A program made the translations under genes and the position numbers. 64,000 nucleotides of DNA from Vicinamibacterales bacterium (lineage in GTDB: Bacteria; Acidobacteriota; Vicinamibacteria; Vicinamibacterales; Fen-181): the NCBI GenBank assembly GCA_036504215.1, contig DASXVO010000052.1:16683-80682 (forward strand), in the 5' to 3' direction. The notes below the pieces were generated by a model. It ran no database searches. It saw only the letters and a list, made by a program, of their open reading frames with translations, and was not told the DNA's origin. Below are positions 36,359-44,404 of this stretch, in pieces; within the stretch, counting starts at the first letter, position 1; each line of letters opens with the position of its first letter.

Positions 36359-37480
36359 CTACGCCTTCTCCACCATCGATCCCCGGGCGCTCGCCACCGC
36401 GGCGCGCCAGGCCTTCCAGCGCGACACGCCCTGGTTCTTCAGCAGTGTGACGCCGTACATAAACAGGGTGAACACCGCGAACGCCAGGACCGTGTCGGAG
36501 AACGCGAGCTTGCGGTGGAAACGCTGGGTGAAGACGCCATAGACGAGTTCGACGTGCACCCAGTAGACGAAGAGGGACGAGCGGCCGAACAGCGCCATCG
36601 GGCTCGTCTTCCACCCGAAACGATCGGCCAGCAACTTCGGACGCTGTTCCCAGAAGTACACGGCGGACAGCGTGGCCGTCATCAGGCCGACACGCAGCAG
36701 GAAGAACATCGGCGAACTGGTCCAGAACTGCGAATCGGCGTAGATCGACGGAAGATACGACCCGGCGTAGCACGCCACCGCGAAGAGCAGGCTCGTGAGG
36801 CCCGCGACCAGGTGGAAGCGCCGCTCCGACACCGACTCACGCGGGTAGTCGAGCAGAACGCCAACCATGCCGCCGGCAAACACGAAGCCCGCCCACGGAA
36901 AGAGCGTGAAGTTGTTCCGGCCGGGCGTCGGTCGGAGATACCACTGCATCATGTCGGGGAGCCAGTTCACCCACCCCGCCGTGCGGATGAGCGGCGTGAC
37001 GAGCGTGACGGCGAGCGCGGCCCCGCCGAACACCAGCATGCGCCGGCTGTTGCGGCGTGCCACCTGCCACAACGCCGCCGTCGCGACGATCGACGGCCCC
37101 ATGATGTTGAGGATGTCCACCTTCAGCAGGCCGGCCATCATCGCCTTCGGATTGAGGATGTAGGCCTGGAAGCGGAAGAGATATGCCAGCCCGAAGACCT
37201 CCCAGCCGCGCCGGCGCACGCGGCCCGCGGCCCGCGCCGGATCCCCGAGCTTCCGCTGCCCCGCACTCGCCGCCAGCGCCACGGACACGCCGGCGAGGAA
37301 GAGGAACATGGGCGCGGCACAGCCCGCCAGGATCGCCGCGCAGCCGAACGCCAGGCTCTGGCGATCGGCGGGCAGGGTCCACGCGTCGGTCACGTGCGCC
37401 TCGATCATGATCACGATCGCCAGGCCGCGCATCCAGTCGATGTAGGCGAGGCGTTTCGAACCCGGTCGTTGGTCACTCAT
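36359..37480 (-). CDS. Multispanning acyltransferase of the heparan-alpha-glucosaminide N-acetyltransferase-like (DUF1624) type
   Basis: Inner-membrane protein of 373 residues with about ten hydrophobic segments. It opens with RLAYIDWMRGLAIVIMIEAHVTDAW, the family's first helix with the conserved R-G-x-A and a histidine in EAHV that is the likely acyl-acceptor residue. FLFLAGVSVALAASAGQRK, FPWAGFVFAGGMVGVLL and LFVYWVHVELVYGVF are further family segments. It probably acylates a sugar or glycan across the membrane; the substrate is unknown. Its start is 9 bases downstream of the osmC stop, suggesting co-transcription. Confidence 0.75.
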   Translation of the reverse strand: MSDQRPGSKRLAYIDWMRGLAIVIMIEAHVTDAWTLPADRQSLAFGCAAILAGCAAPMFLFLAGVSVALAASAGQRKLGDPARAAGRVRRRGWEVFGLAYLFRFQAYILNPKAMMAGLLKVDILNIMGPSIVATAALWQVARRNSRRMLVFGGAALAVTLVTPLIRTAGWVNWLPDMMQWYLRPTPGRNNFTLFPWAGFVFAGGMVGVLLDYPRESVSERRFHLVAGLTSLLFAVACYAGSYLPSIYADSQFWTSSPMFFLLRVGLMTATLSAVYFWEQRPKLLADRFGWKTSPMALFGRSSLFVYWVHVELVYGVFTQRFHRKLAFSDTVLAFAVFTLFMYGVTLLKNQGVSRWKAWRAAVASARGSMVEKA

Positions 37481-37489
37481 CGCCGGTCC

Positions 37490-37903
37490 TCAGGACGCGA
37501 TCGTGAACGCCACATCGAGGTCGATGTCCTGGCGGAACGTGTTCCACACCGAGCAGTACTTGTCGCGCGACAGCTGGATGGCGCGCTCGACGTGTTCGGG
37601 TTGCATCGATCCGGTGAGCGTGAACTCCAGCCGGATCTTCGTGAAACGCTTCGGGTCGTCGGGGGCGCGCTCGCCGGTGAAGGCCGCCGTCAGCGACGTG
37701 GCCGGGTGCCGGCCCCGCTCGAGGATGTGCACGAGATCGATGGCCATGCAGCCGGCCAGCGAAAGCGCCAGCAGGTGCACGGGCGTCGGCGACGCGTCGG
37801 CGTTGCCGTCGATGCTGACTTCGTGCTTTCCGACAAAGCCGGTGAATTGCAGCTCTCCATCCCATTCGAGCGTGGCGGTCAGCGGCGGACGTGTCTCGGC
37901 CAT
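37490..37903 (-). CDS. OsmC/Ohr-family protein
   Basis: Probable thiol-dependent peroxidase-fold protein of 137 residues. It has the OsmC layout: N-terminal strands (LTATLEWDGELQFTGFVG), a conserved helix with LLALSLAGCMAIDLVHILERG carrying the first active-site Cys, and CSVWNTFRQD with the second Cys near the C-terminus. The second cysteine follows SRDKY, the usual OsmC position. The spacing is that of the YhfA-like branch rather than Ohr. It heads a two-gene unit with the acyltransferase. Confidence 0.82.
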   Translation of the reverse strand: MAETRPPLTATLEWDGELQFTGFVGKHEVSIDGNADASPTPVHLLALSLAGCMAIDLVHILERGRHPATSLTAAFTGERAPDDPKRFTKIRLEFTLTGSMQPEHVERAIQLSRDKYCSVWNTFRQDIDLDVAFTIAS

Positions 37904-38028
37904 CGAAATGCGCTCCTGTCGTGCGGGTGGTTCAAGTCCAGGCGAGTTCTCGAGCGGGGAGATTCTACAGGATGTGGGGCGATCGCGGGTGATTCCGAAA
38001 AGGACCCCGCCGGTGCTACTCTCGATGT

Positions 38029-38922
38029 ATGGGCTTCCGACAGTCTCTGACGCTTCTGGGCGCGCTCGCCCTGGTGGTGGCGCCCCTGCTCGCCGGCGGT
38101 CAACAGGGGCCGACCTTCAAGAGCGGCACGAAGGTCGTGTCACTCTTCGCCACGGTGACCGACGCCGACCGGCGGCTCGTCCCCGGGCTCGCCAAAGAGG
38201 ACTTCGAGATCCTCGACAACGACAAGCCGCAACCGCTGGCGGTCTTCAGCAGCGAAGTGCTGCCGATCACGGTCGTCGTCATGCTCGACACGAGCGGGAG
38301 CATGACGGGCAGCATCGGGATGCTCAAGCAGGGCGCCGAGCAGTTCTTCCTCCGGCTGTTGCCAGGCGACCGCGCGCGGCTCGGCGACTTCAACGACAAG
38401 ATCCAGATGCTGTCGGACCTCACGGGCGACCGTGACGGGCTGATCTCCTCGCTGCGCGACGTGGACTTCGGCTACCCGACGCGGCTCTACGACGCCATCG
38501 CCGCAGGCCTCGATGAACTGAAGGGAGTGGAAGGGCGTCGTGTCGTGCTCGTCTTCACGGACGGCGACGACACGTCGAGCAAGATCAGGTTCGGTACGGT
38601 GCTGGAGCGGGCGCAGACCGAAGAGGTGATGATCTACGCGATTGGCCTGCAGAGCGACTACTTCAACGGCGTCCAACACGTCCGCACGCGTCCCGATCGC
38701 AGCCTCAAGAAGCTGGCCGAGGATACGGGCGGAGGGTTCTTCGAACTCGAGAAGACGGACCAGCTGACCTCGACCTTCACAAGGGTGTCAGAGGAGTTGC
38801 ACAGCCAATATGCACTGGGGTTCTCAGCCGAGGTGCGCGACGGCAAGACGCACAAGCTGGATGTGCGCGTGAAGAGGCCGGGCATGAAGGCGCGAGCCCG
38901 GAAGAGCTACGTAGCTTCGTAG
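38029..38922 (+). CDS. Secreted VWFA-related domain protein (Acidobacteria type)
   Basis: Exported protein of 297 residues with a von Willebrand A-like domain. After a signal peptide (LLGALALVVAPLLAGG) comes the lineage-typical VSLFATVTDADRRLVPGLAKEDFEILDNDKPQP segment, then the VWA domain with MIDAS DTSGSM, the Thr in YPTRLYDAI, and FTDGDDTSS completing the metal site. The C-terminus (LHSQYALGFSAE) is typical of these proteins. The role is unknown; a metal-dependent adhesion function is inferred from the fold. It stands alone, with 125 bases before it to the divergent osmC gene. Confidence 0.85.
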   Translation: MGFRQSLTLLGALALVVAPLLAGGQQGPTFKSGTKVVSLFATVTDADRRLVPGLAKEDFEILDNDKPQPLAVFSSEVLPITVVVMLDTSGSMTGSIGMLKQGAEQFFLRLLPGDRARLGDFNDKIQMLSDLTGDRDGLISSLRDVDFGYPTRLYDAIAAGLDELKGVEGRRVVLVFTDGDDTSSKIRFGTVLERAQTEEVMIYAIGLQSDYFNGVQHVRTRPDRSLKKLAEDTGGGFFELEKTDQLTSTFTRVSEELHSQYALGFSAEVRDGKTHKLDVRVKRPGMKARARKSYVAS

Positions 38923-39018
38923 CCCTTCCGCGCACGTCGTACCGGACCGAGACCGTCAAAGAGCGAACGCCCGTGTGGGCCGTCGCATTGGCTGCGGGCC
39001 GTCACACGGGCTCGATGG

Positions 39019-39099
39019 TTACACCAGCGCGAGTACCATCGCCACAACGAGCAGAATGCCCACACCCCAGTCCGCCTTGTCGTAGATCTTGCCGAACAT
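39019..39099 (-). CDS. 26-residue putative membrane peptide
   Basis: A very small open frame with strong translation signals. AAAGGAGAT (39113-39105), near-perfect for the 16S anti-Shine-Dalgarno, lies 5 bases before ATG 39099. The product is an amphipathic start (MFGKIYDKADWG) followed by one hydrophobic helix (VGILLVVAMVLALV) and a stop. It is 19 bases downstream of the Cys-rich membrane protein gene on the same strand, so both may be in one transcript. It is too short for standard gene callers. The function is unknown. Confidence 0.55.
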   Translation of the reverse strand: MFGKIYDKADWGVGILLVVAMVLALV

Positions 39100-39118
39100 C
39101 GTGTATCTCCTTTCCCAC

Positions 39119-39676
39119 TCATATAGACGGTGGGGGGAGGGGATTGGTTCGCGATGACGCCTTCCACGGATTGTCCACCACCAGGTCCGGATGCTCCCTG
39201 CGAAAAGTCTCTGCGACATAGCAGTCGAAGCAGACCGGACGCTGGGTGGCGAGAACCTCGGGCAGGCGCTCGGCCTGGACCTCGGGCCACGGTCTCGCGA
39301 TGCCGGCCTCGTCCATCAGCGCGGGCTTGCGGTCGTACCAGTCGATATCGCCAACCGGCTTGTTGCACACCGCGCAGCGTTTGTCCTGGTACCAGTTGGT
39401 CACAATGGTGCGGACCAGGCAGCCCTCGGGCGACCGCTCGATCTGCGCGAGGCACTCCCGCCCGCACGACTGCTTCTCGGGCCACCTGGAGCACGCCGAC
39501 AGGGAGAACGGACCGCCGGCCGCGGCCCGCGCCGCGTTGACAGCGACTGCGGCCGCTTGCTGGCTCTCCGGACACTCGACCAGCCTCGGCCCCCGCAGCG
39601 CGACGTACCGTCGCCCGAACCACGCCGCAACTCCGACGAGAACAGCGACGACGATCAGCGGCAGAAGCCAGCTCAT
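39119..39676 (-). CDS. Membrane-anchored Cys-rich hypothetical protein
   Basis: Function not recognised. ATG 39676 follows GGGAGG (39690-39683 region) and begins MSWLLPLIVVAVLVGVAAWFG, a single membrane anchor. The soluble part has many cysteines: VECPE, SACSRWPEKQSCGRECL, EGCLV, KRCAVCNKP and VCFDCYVAETF. The last two CxxC pairs could form a zinc ribbon or redox/heme-free metal site. There is no CxxCH motif. It is 185 residues long, and the 26-residue peptide gene follows 19 bases later. Confidence 0.55.
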   Translation of the reverse strand: MSWLLPLIVVAVLVGVAAWFGRRYVALRGPRLVECPESQQAAAVAVNAARAAAGGPFSLSACSRWPEKQSCGRECLAQIERSPEGCLVRTIVTNWYQDKRCAVCNKPVGDIDWYDRKPALMDEAGIARPWPEVQAERLPEVLATQRPVCFDCYVAETFRREHPDLVVDNPWKASSRTNPLPPPSI

Positions 39677-39698
39677 CGGTATGCCTCCCGGGGATTCG

Positions 39699-39780
39699 AA
39701 CACAGAGTAGCACAGGGACAACAGGGGCAAAGGGTTCGGAGATCAGGGGGCAGGGATCGGGGCCGAGAGCCCGGAGCCCA
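39699..39780. repeat. Degenerate intergenic repeats (CACAGAG-type and GGGCTC-type)
   Basis: AACACAGAGTAGCACAGGG followed by ACAACAGGGGCAAAGGG (39699-39734) forms imperfect repeated units of ACAxxGGG(C)A. A GC-rich stretch with GAGAGCCCGGAGCCCA (39765-39780) resembles the GGGCTCTGGGCTCCAGGCTC repeat seen between iscU and iscS (9693-9715). No gene is seen in the 130 bases between divergent starts. Confidence 0.35.
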
Positions 39781-39806
39781 GATTCAGGATACGATCCGGA
39801 GTTGCT

Positions 39807-41471
39807 ATGACTCTTCGTCATCCGATCGCTCCAGGTGACCGCCCCGCCGGCAATCCGCGCGGCACGCGCTCCGCCGTCATGGCGCGGCACGGAATGATCG
39901 CGACGAGCCAGCCGCTGGCCGCCGCCGCGGGGCTGGTGGTGCTTCGCGACGGCGGCAACGCCGTCGATGCCGCGGTCACCGCCGCAGCCGTCCTCTCGGT
40001 CGTCGAACCGACGATGACGGGCGTGGGCGGCGACTTGTTCGCGCTCGTGTTCGACGCCCGCACCGGCCGCCTGCGCGGCCTGAACGCAAGCGGTCGCGCG
40101 GGCCGAGCGGCGAGTTGCGCCGCACTGCGCGATCGCGGGTACCAGGCCGTTCCGCTCCGAGGTCCGCTGTCGGTGACGGTGCCTGGCGCGGTCGACGGGT
40201 GGGCCGAACTGCTCGCAGCCCACGGCCGCGTCTCGCTTGCGCGCGCCCTCGCTCCGGCCATCACGTATGCCCGCGAGGGATTCCCGGTCTCGGAGATCGT
40301 GGCCGGTCAGTGGCAGGCGGTCGAGGCCGTGCTCGCGCAAGACGATGTAACGGCCGGAGTCTTCCTGCCGGGCGGCCGCGCGCCGCGCGCCGGCGAGATC
40401 TTCACCAACCCGGGGCTCGCCCGCACGCTCGAGGACATTGCAGACGGCGGCCGCGACGCGTTCTACCGCGGACCGATTGCGGCCACCGTCGTCCGGCACC
40501 TGCAGGAACGCGGCGGCCTGCTGGACGCACTGGATTTCGCGGGGCATCGGGCGACGTGGGTCGACCCGATCCATACGACGTTCCGCGGCTGCGAGATCTT
40601 CGAGTTGCCGCCCAACACGCAGGGACTCGTCGCGCTCGAGATGCTGAACATCCTCGAGGGCGAGGGGCTTGCCACGCTGGGCCACAACAGTGCCGCGCTG
40701 CTCCACGTGATCATCGAGGCCAAGCGTCTCGCGTTCGCCGATCGCGACGCGTGGCTGGCCGACCCCGACCACCTGCCGCCTGGCCTCGTCGAGAGACTGA
40801 TCTCCAAGGAGTACGCGGCCGAGAGACGCCGGCTGATCGATCCGCGTCGCCGCGCGGACGTCTTCGAACCGGGAATCGGCCGCCCGCGCCGCGAAGGGCC
40901 GCGAGGGCTCCCGCCATCAGCGGCGGGCGACACGGTGTACCTCACCGCGGTGGACGGCGACGGCAACGCGGTGTCGCTGATCCAGTCGCTCTTCGAGAGC
41001 TTCGGATCGGCGCTCGTCGCGCCCGGGACGGGTATCGCGCTGCAAAACCGCGGCAGCCTCTTCGTCCTCGAGGACGATCATCCGAACGCGATCGGTCCCG
41101 CCAAACGACCGTTGCACACGATCATTCCCGCGATGGCCTTTCGTGCGGGCCGACCGTTCCTGTCGTTCGGTGTGATGGGTGGAGACCTCCAGCCGCAGGG
41201 GCACGTGCAGGTGCTCATCAATCTGCTCGAGTTCGGCATGTCCGTCCAGGAAGCGGGCGAGGCGGCGAGGATCCGCCATTCGGCGGCGGGCGTAGCCGTG
41301 GAGTCCGGCATCTCCGCGGAAGCTCGCGCCGGCCTGGCCGATCGGGGTCACGTCCTGGTGGATACACCCGGTGTGTTCGGCGGCTTCCAGGGGATTCAAG
41401 TCGACGCCGACCATGGCATCCTGATCGCAGGCTCCGACCCGCGCAAGGATGGCCTGGCAATCGGCTACTGA
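39807..41471 (+). CDS. Gamma-glutamyltransferase-family hydrolase
   Basis: Ntn-hydrolase that cleaves gamma-glutamyl bonds (glutathione or related) and self-processes into two chains. The Thr nucleophile is Thr376 in GDTVYLTAVDGDGNAVSL; the large-subunit region has GMIATSQPLAAAAGLVVLRDGGNAVDAA and EPTMTGVGGDLFALVFD, and the small subunit GVMGGDLQPQGHVQVL. The length is 554. No signal peptide is visible, so it may be cytoplasmic, unlike E. coli GGT. The next gene, an ornithine-cyclodeaminase homologue, starts 7 bases after its stop, which suggests a shared amino-acid catabolic role. Confidence 0.88.
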   Translation: MTLRHPIAPGDRPAGNPRGTRSAVMARHGMIATSQPLAAAAGLVVLRDGGNAVDAAVTAAAVLSVVEPTMTGVGGDLFALVFDARTGRLRGLNASGRAGRAASCAALRDRGYQAVPLRGPLSVTVPGAVDGWAELLAAHGRVSLARALAPAITYAREGFPVSEIVAGQWQAVEAVLAQDDVTAGVFLPGGRAPRAGEIFTNPGLARTLEDIADGGRDAFYRGPIAATVVRHLQERGGLLDALDFAGHRATWVDPIHTTFRGCEIFELPPNTQGLVALEMLNILEGEGLATLGHNSAALLHVIIEAKRLAFADRDAWLADPDHLPPGLVERLISKEYAAERRRLIDPRRRADVFEPGIGRPRREGPRGLPPSAAGDTVYLTAVDGDGNAVSLIQSLFESFGSALVAPGTGIALQNRGSLFVLEDDHPNAIGPAKRPLHTIIPAMAFRAGRPFLSFGVMGGDLQPQGHVQVLINLLEFGMSVQEAGEAARIRHSAAGVAVESGISAEARAGLADRGHVLVDTPGVFGGFQGIQVDADHGILIAGSDPRKDGLAIGY

Positions 41472-41478
41472 GGGCACT

Positions 41479-42480
41479 ATGGACTCGATGTCGTTCCGTT
41501 TCCTGACAGAGGATGATGTCCGCCGGGTGTTGCCGGCCTCGGCGTTTCCGGCGCTCGTCGATCTGATGGCCACGACGCTCGTCGACTTCTCGGCTGGCCG
41601 CCTGACGCAACCGGTCCGCACCGCGCTGCCCGTCGGCCCGCCCGGACAGTATCTCGGCGTGATGCCTGCGCTGCTGCCGGCATCCGGCAGCCTCGGCGCC
41701 AAGCTCGTCAGCGTCGTGCCCGACAACGCCGCGCGCAACCTGTCCACTCACATCGGCCTCGTCGTGCTGTTCGAGGTCGAGACCGGCGCCATCCGGGCGG
41801 TCATGGATGCCCGCTACATCACCGAGGTCCGGACCGCGGCGGTGTCCGCCGTCTCGGTCCGCCACATGGCGCAGGCCGACGCCAGCCGACTGGCCATCAT
41901 CGGCACCGGCGTGCAGGCGCGCAGCCATCTCGAGGTGTTTCGTGCGTGCCGCCGATTGAGCGAGGTTCGCGTGTGGGGTCCGGATCGGAACCAGCTCGAA
42001 GCGTTCGCGCGAGAGATGTCGCCCCGCGTGGGCGTCGCCGTGTCGGCCTCGCGTTCCGCAGAGCAGGCCGTGACCGGCGCGGATCTGATCGTGCTGGCGA
42101 CATCCTCCGATCGGCCGGTCATTCGAAGCGCGTGGGTGCACGCCGGTGCGCATGTCGTATCAGTGGGCGCCTGCCGCCCGGATCAACGCGAGATCGATCC
42201 CGCACTCATCGCCCGCGCCAGGCTCGTCGTCGACTCGAAGGCTGCGGCGCTCGTGGAGTCCGGCGACATCGTGATGGGAATTGCCGAAGGCCGATTCGAC
42301 GCCGGACATATCGTCGGCGAACTGGGAGAAGTCGCGGCCGGCCTGATAGCTGGGCGCGCGGCGACCGGAGAGGTCACCCTGTTCAAGTCCCTGGGGCTGG
42401 CCGTCGAAGATGTTGCCGCCGCGTCGCTGGCCTGTCGGCAGGCCGAGGCGCAGAACCTCGGAACCTCCCTGGCACTGTAG
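41479..42480 (+). CDS. Ornithine cyclodeaminase / mu-crystallin family protein
   Basis: NAD(P)-dependent dehydrogenase/imine reductase family that includes ornithine cyclodeaminase, alanine dehydrogenase and ketimine reductase. The N-terminal half has FLTEDDVRRVLPASAF and LPASGSLGAKLVSVVPDN (substrate Lys), then MDARYITEVRTAAVSAV. The Rossmann motif is AIIGTGVQARSHLEVF. The C-terminus has GELGEVAAGLIAGR and TLFKSLGLAVEDVAAA. It is 333 residues from ATG 41479. It is coupled to the gamma-glutamyltransferase gene. The exact substrate is not decidable. Confidence 0.85.
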   Translation: MDSMSFRFLTEDDVRRVLPASAFPALVDLMATTLVDFSAGRLTQPVRTALPVGPPGQYLGVMPALLPASGSLGAKLVSVVPDNAARNLSTHIGLVVLFEVETGAIRAVMDARYITEVRTAAVSAVSVRHMAQADASRLAIIGTGVQARSHLEVFRACRRLSEVRVWGPDRNQLEAFAREMSPRVGVAVSASRSAEQAVTGADLIVLATSSDRPVIRSAWVHAGAHVVSVGACRPDQREIDPALIARARLVVDSKAAALVESGDIVMGIAEGRFDAGHIVGELGEVAAGLIAGRAATGEVTLFKSLGLAVEDVAAASLACRQAEAQNLGTSLAL

Positions 42481-42481
42481 A

Positions 42482-43696
42482 ATGGGCTCGATGCGGGTAC
42501 TCAGCACGGCGGCCAGCCTGGCGCTCGTCCTCACCCTGACGGCGGTGGACCCGGCCTTTGCGGATCAGCGGTCGGAGGCCTTGCGGCGGCAGGGCTACGA
42601 GGCCGCCTACAACCTCGACCACGATCGCGCGGTCGAGTTGTTCAAACAGGCGATAGCCGCGGACCCCAACGACGCGGCTGCGTACCGCGCGGCCGCCGCG
42701 GCTGCCTGGCTGCACGTGCTGTTCCTGCGCGGCACGGTGACGGTGGACGACTATCTGGGCCACATCTCGTCCACGTCGGACGTGCAGATGCCCAAACCGC
42801 CGGCCGACTGGGATGCGAGCTTCCACCAGTCGGTCGACCGAGCCGTCTCGCTCGGCGAGAAGGAGGTCTTGCAGCACTACCGTAGTGCGTCCTCGCACTA
42901 CGATCTCGGCGCCGGCCTTGGGCTGGTGGCGTCCTACACGGGCACGATCGAGGGGCACATCTTCGCCGGACTGCGCGCCGCGCGGCGCGCCTTCAACGAG
43001 TCCGAGATGGCGCTCGAACTCGACCCGAAGCGAAAGGACGCCGGCCTGGTGGTCGGGACCTACCGCTACATGGTATCCACGCTGCCGCTGCCCGTCCGTG
43101 TGATGGCGTACATCGTGGGCTTCGGCGGCGACCGGGCGCTCGGGCTGAAGTTGATCGAGGAGGCCGCGGCGTATCCGAGTGATATCCAGACGGACGCGCG
43201 GTTTGCACTCGTGCTCATCTACAACCGTGAACACCGCTACGACGACGCCCTCGTCGTCGTCCGCGCGCTCGAACGATCCTATCCTCGGAACCGTCTACTG
43301 TTCCTGGAGGACGGCTCGACGGCTCTGCGCGGCGGGCGAACGCAGGAAGCCGAGAGAATCCTGGACGAGGGAATCGCGGGGCTGCAGCAGGACCAGCGAC
43401 CGAAGATGCCTGGCGAGGAAGGCCGCTGGCACTACCAGCGCGGCATGGCGCGGCTGCGGCTCGGCAAGCTGCCGGCCGCCGAAGAGGACCTGAAGCTCGC
43501 GATGATCCGGTCCGAAGGGCGCACATGGGTGCAGGCGAGAATCCACGTCGAACTCGGGAAACTGGCCGATCTGCGCGGCGACCGGAAGGCGGCGGTGAAG
43601 GCATACGAGCTGGCTTTGTCGCTCGGCGTGGCGTCGAAGGACTTCAGGGCGGAAACGGAAGCGAGGGCTCTGCTGGGAACTCCGTACAGGCAGTAG
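42482..43696 (+). CDS. Secreted TPR-repeat protein
   Basis: Exported helical-repeat protein, 404 residues. ATG 42482 (or 42491) starts a signal peptide (LSTAASLALVLTLTAVDPAFA). TPR-like helices follow: EAAYNLDHDRAVELFKQAIAADPNDAAAYRAAAAA, YDDALVVVRALERSYPRN, GRTQEAERILDEGIAGL and RGDRKAAVKAYELALSLG. The middle (YDLGAGLGLVASYTGTIEGHIFAGLRAARRAFNE) lacks clear repeats. It probably serves as a periplasmic interaction scaffold. It starts 1 base after the cyclodeaminase stop. A long inverted repeat array follows its stop. Confidence 0.7.
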   Translation: MGSMRVLSTAASLALVLTLTAVDPAFADQRSEALRRQGYEAAYNLDHDRAVELFKQAIAADPNDAAAYRAAAAAAWLHVLFLRGTVTVDDYLGHISSTSDVQMPKPPADWDASFHQSVDRAVSLGEKEVLQHYRSASSHYDLGAGLGLVASYTGTIEGHIFAGLRAARRAFNESEMALELDPKRKDAGLVVGTYRYMVSTLPLPVRVMAYIVGFGGDRALGLKLIEEAAAYPSDIQTDARFALVLIYNREHRYDDALVVVRALERSYPRNRLLFLEDGSTALRGGRTQEAERILDEGIAGLQQDQRPKMPGEEGRWHYQRGMARLRLGKLPAAEEDLKLAMIRSEGRTWVQARIHVELGKLADLRGDRKAAVKAYELALSLGVASKDFRAETEARALLGTPYRQ

Positions 43697-43703
43697 CACT
43701 GCA

Positions 43704-43892
43704 GCAGGTGCTGCAGGTGCTGCAGGTGCCGAAGGTGCTGGAGGTGCGAGTGCTGGAGGTGCTGAAGGTGCTGAAGGTGCGAGTGCTGAAGGTGCTGGAG
43801 TGCCCAAGGTGCTGCACCGCACCCGCAGCACCCGTAGCACCCGTAGCACCGCACCTGTAGCACCCGTAGCACCATTGGCACCATCAGCACCT
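43704..43892. repeat. Facing arrays of 9-bp GGTGCTGNA units (long inverted repeat)
   Basis: The left half (43704-43812) holds about a dozen tandem units of GGTGCTGCA, GGTGCTGAA or GGTGCTGGA, with two GGTGCGAGTGCTG interruptions. The right half (43812-43892) is built of GCACCCGTA/GCACCCGCA units, the reverse complement of GGTGCTACG-type units. The halves face each other, so six of nine bases per unit can pair in a very long hairpin. It lies between the TPR gene and the next gene and ends about 5 bases before that gene's ATG. Any reading frame across it gives only Pro/Ala/Ser or Leu/Val low-complexity protein. Confidence 0.85.
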
Positions 43893-43896
43893 GATT

Positions 43897-44400
43897 ATGG
43901 CAACCAAAAAGTGGATCCCGATCGTCGTCGGCATCGTGATCTTCGCCGCGATCGTCGGCGTGGGCGTTGTCGGCGGGCTGATCTATGTCGTCCGCCAGCA
44001 AGTCCATGTCCAGACGATGTCGGCGGCTGGCGGCGAGGATGACTTCAACAAGGCGGTGGCGCGGTTCGAGGGACAGAAGCCGTTCATCGAACTGCCCGGT
44101 GACGACAGCGATGCCGCCACCGTCGTCCACCGCGAGATGGAGACGCACGAAACGGGATCGGTCAAGACGATCCAGGTTCGCATCTGGCTGCGCGAGGAGC
44201 GAAGACTCGTGCGCCTCGAGCTGCCCTTCTGGCTGATGAGGCTGGGGGGGAACAAGCCGATGAAGATCAACACGGACGCCTCCGCCACGGGCGCGATCAC
44301 TCTGAGCGTCACGCCGGAAGAGGTGGATCGGCGGGGGCCCGGCCTGCTGGTGAGACACGAATCGCGCCGGGGCGAGCGTCTGCTCGTGTGGAGTGAGTGA
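43897..44400 (+). CDS. Membrane-anchored hypothetical protein, 167 aa
   Basis: Function not recognised. The N-terminus MATKKWIPIVVGIVIFAAIVGVGVVGGLIYVV is a single membrane anchor; the rest is soluble. ARFEGQKPFIELPGDD and TVVHREMETHETGSVKTIQVRIWLREERRLVRLELPFWLMRL are characteristic of a lineage family with an extracytoplasmic beta domain. It ends 4 bases before the convergent MscS gene stop. The start codon follows directly after the 9-bp repeat arrays and lacks a good Shine-Dalgarno. Confidence 0.6.
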   Translation: MATKKWIPIVVGIVIFAAIVGVGVVGGLIYVVRQQVHVQTMSAAGGEDDFNKAVARFEGQKPFIELPGDDSDAATVVHREMETHETGSVKTIQVRIWLREERRLVRLELPFWLMRLGGNKPMKINTDASATGAITLSVTPEEVDRRGPGLLVRHESRRGERLLVWSE

Positions 44401-44404
44401 GAGA

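Noticed and set aside
43295..43860. Open frames across the 9-bp arrays giving Ala/Pro/Ser- or Val/Leu-rich protein
   Set aside because: The sequence is a pure consequence of a 9-bp repeat read in any frame; one strand also runs through the TPR gene.
43704..43892. CRISPR array
   Set aside because: The units are only 9 bp and contiguous with no spacers, and no cas genes are nearby.
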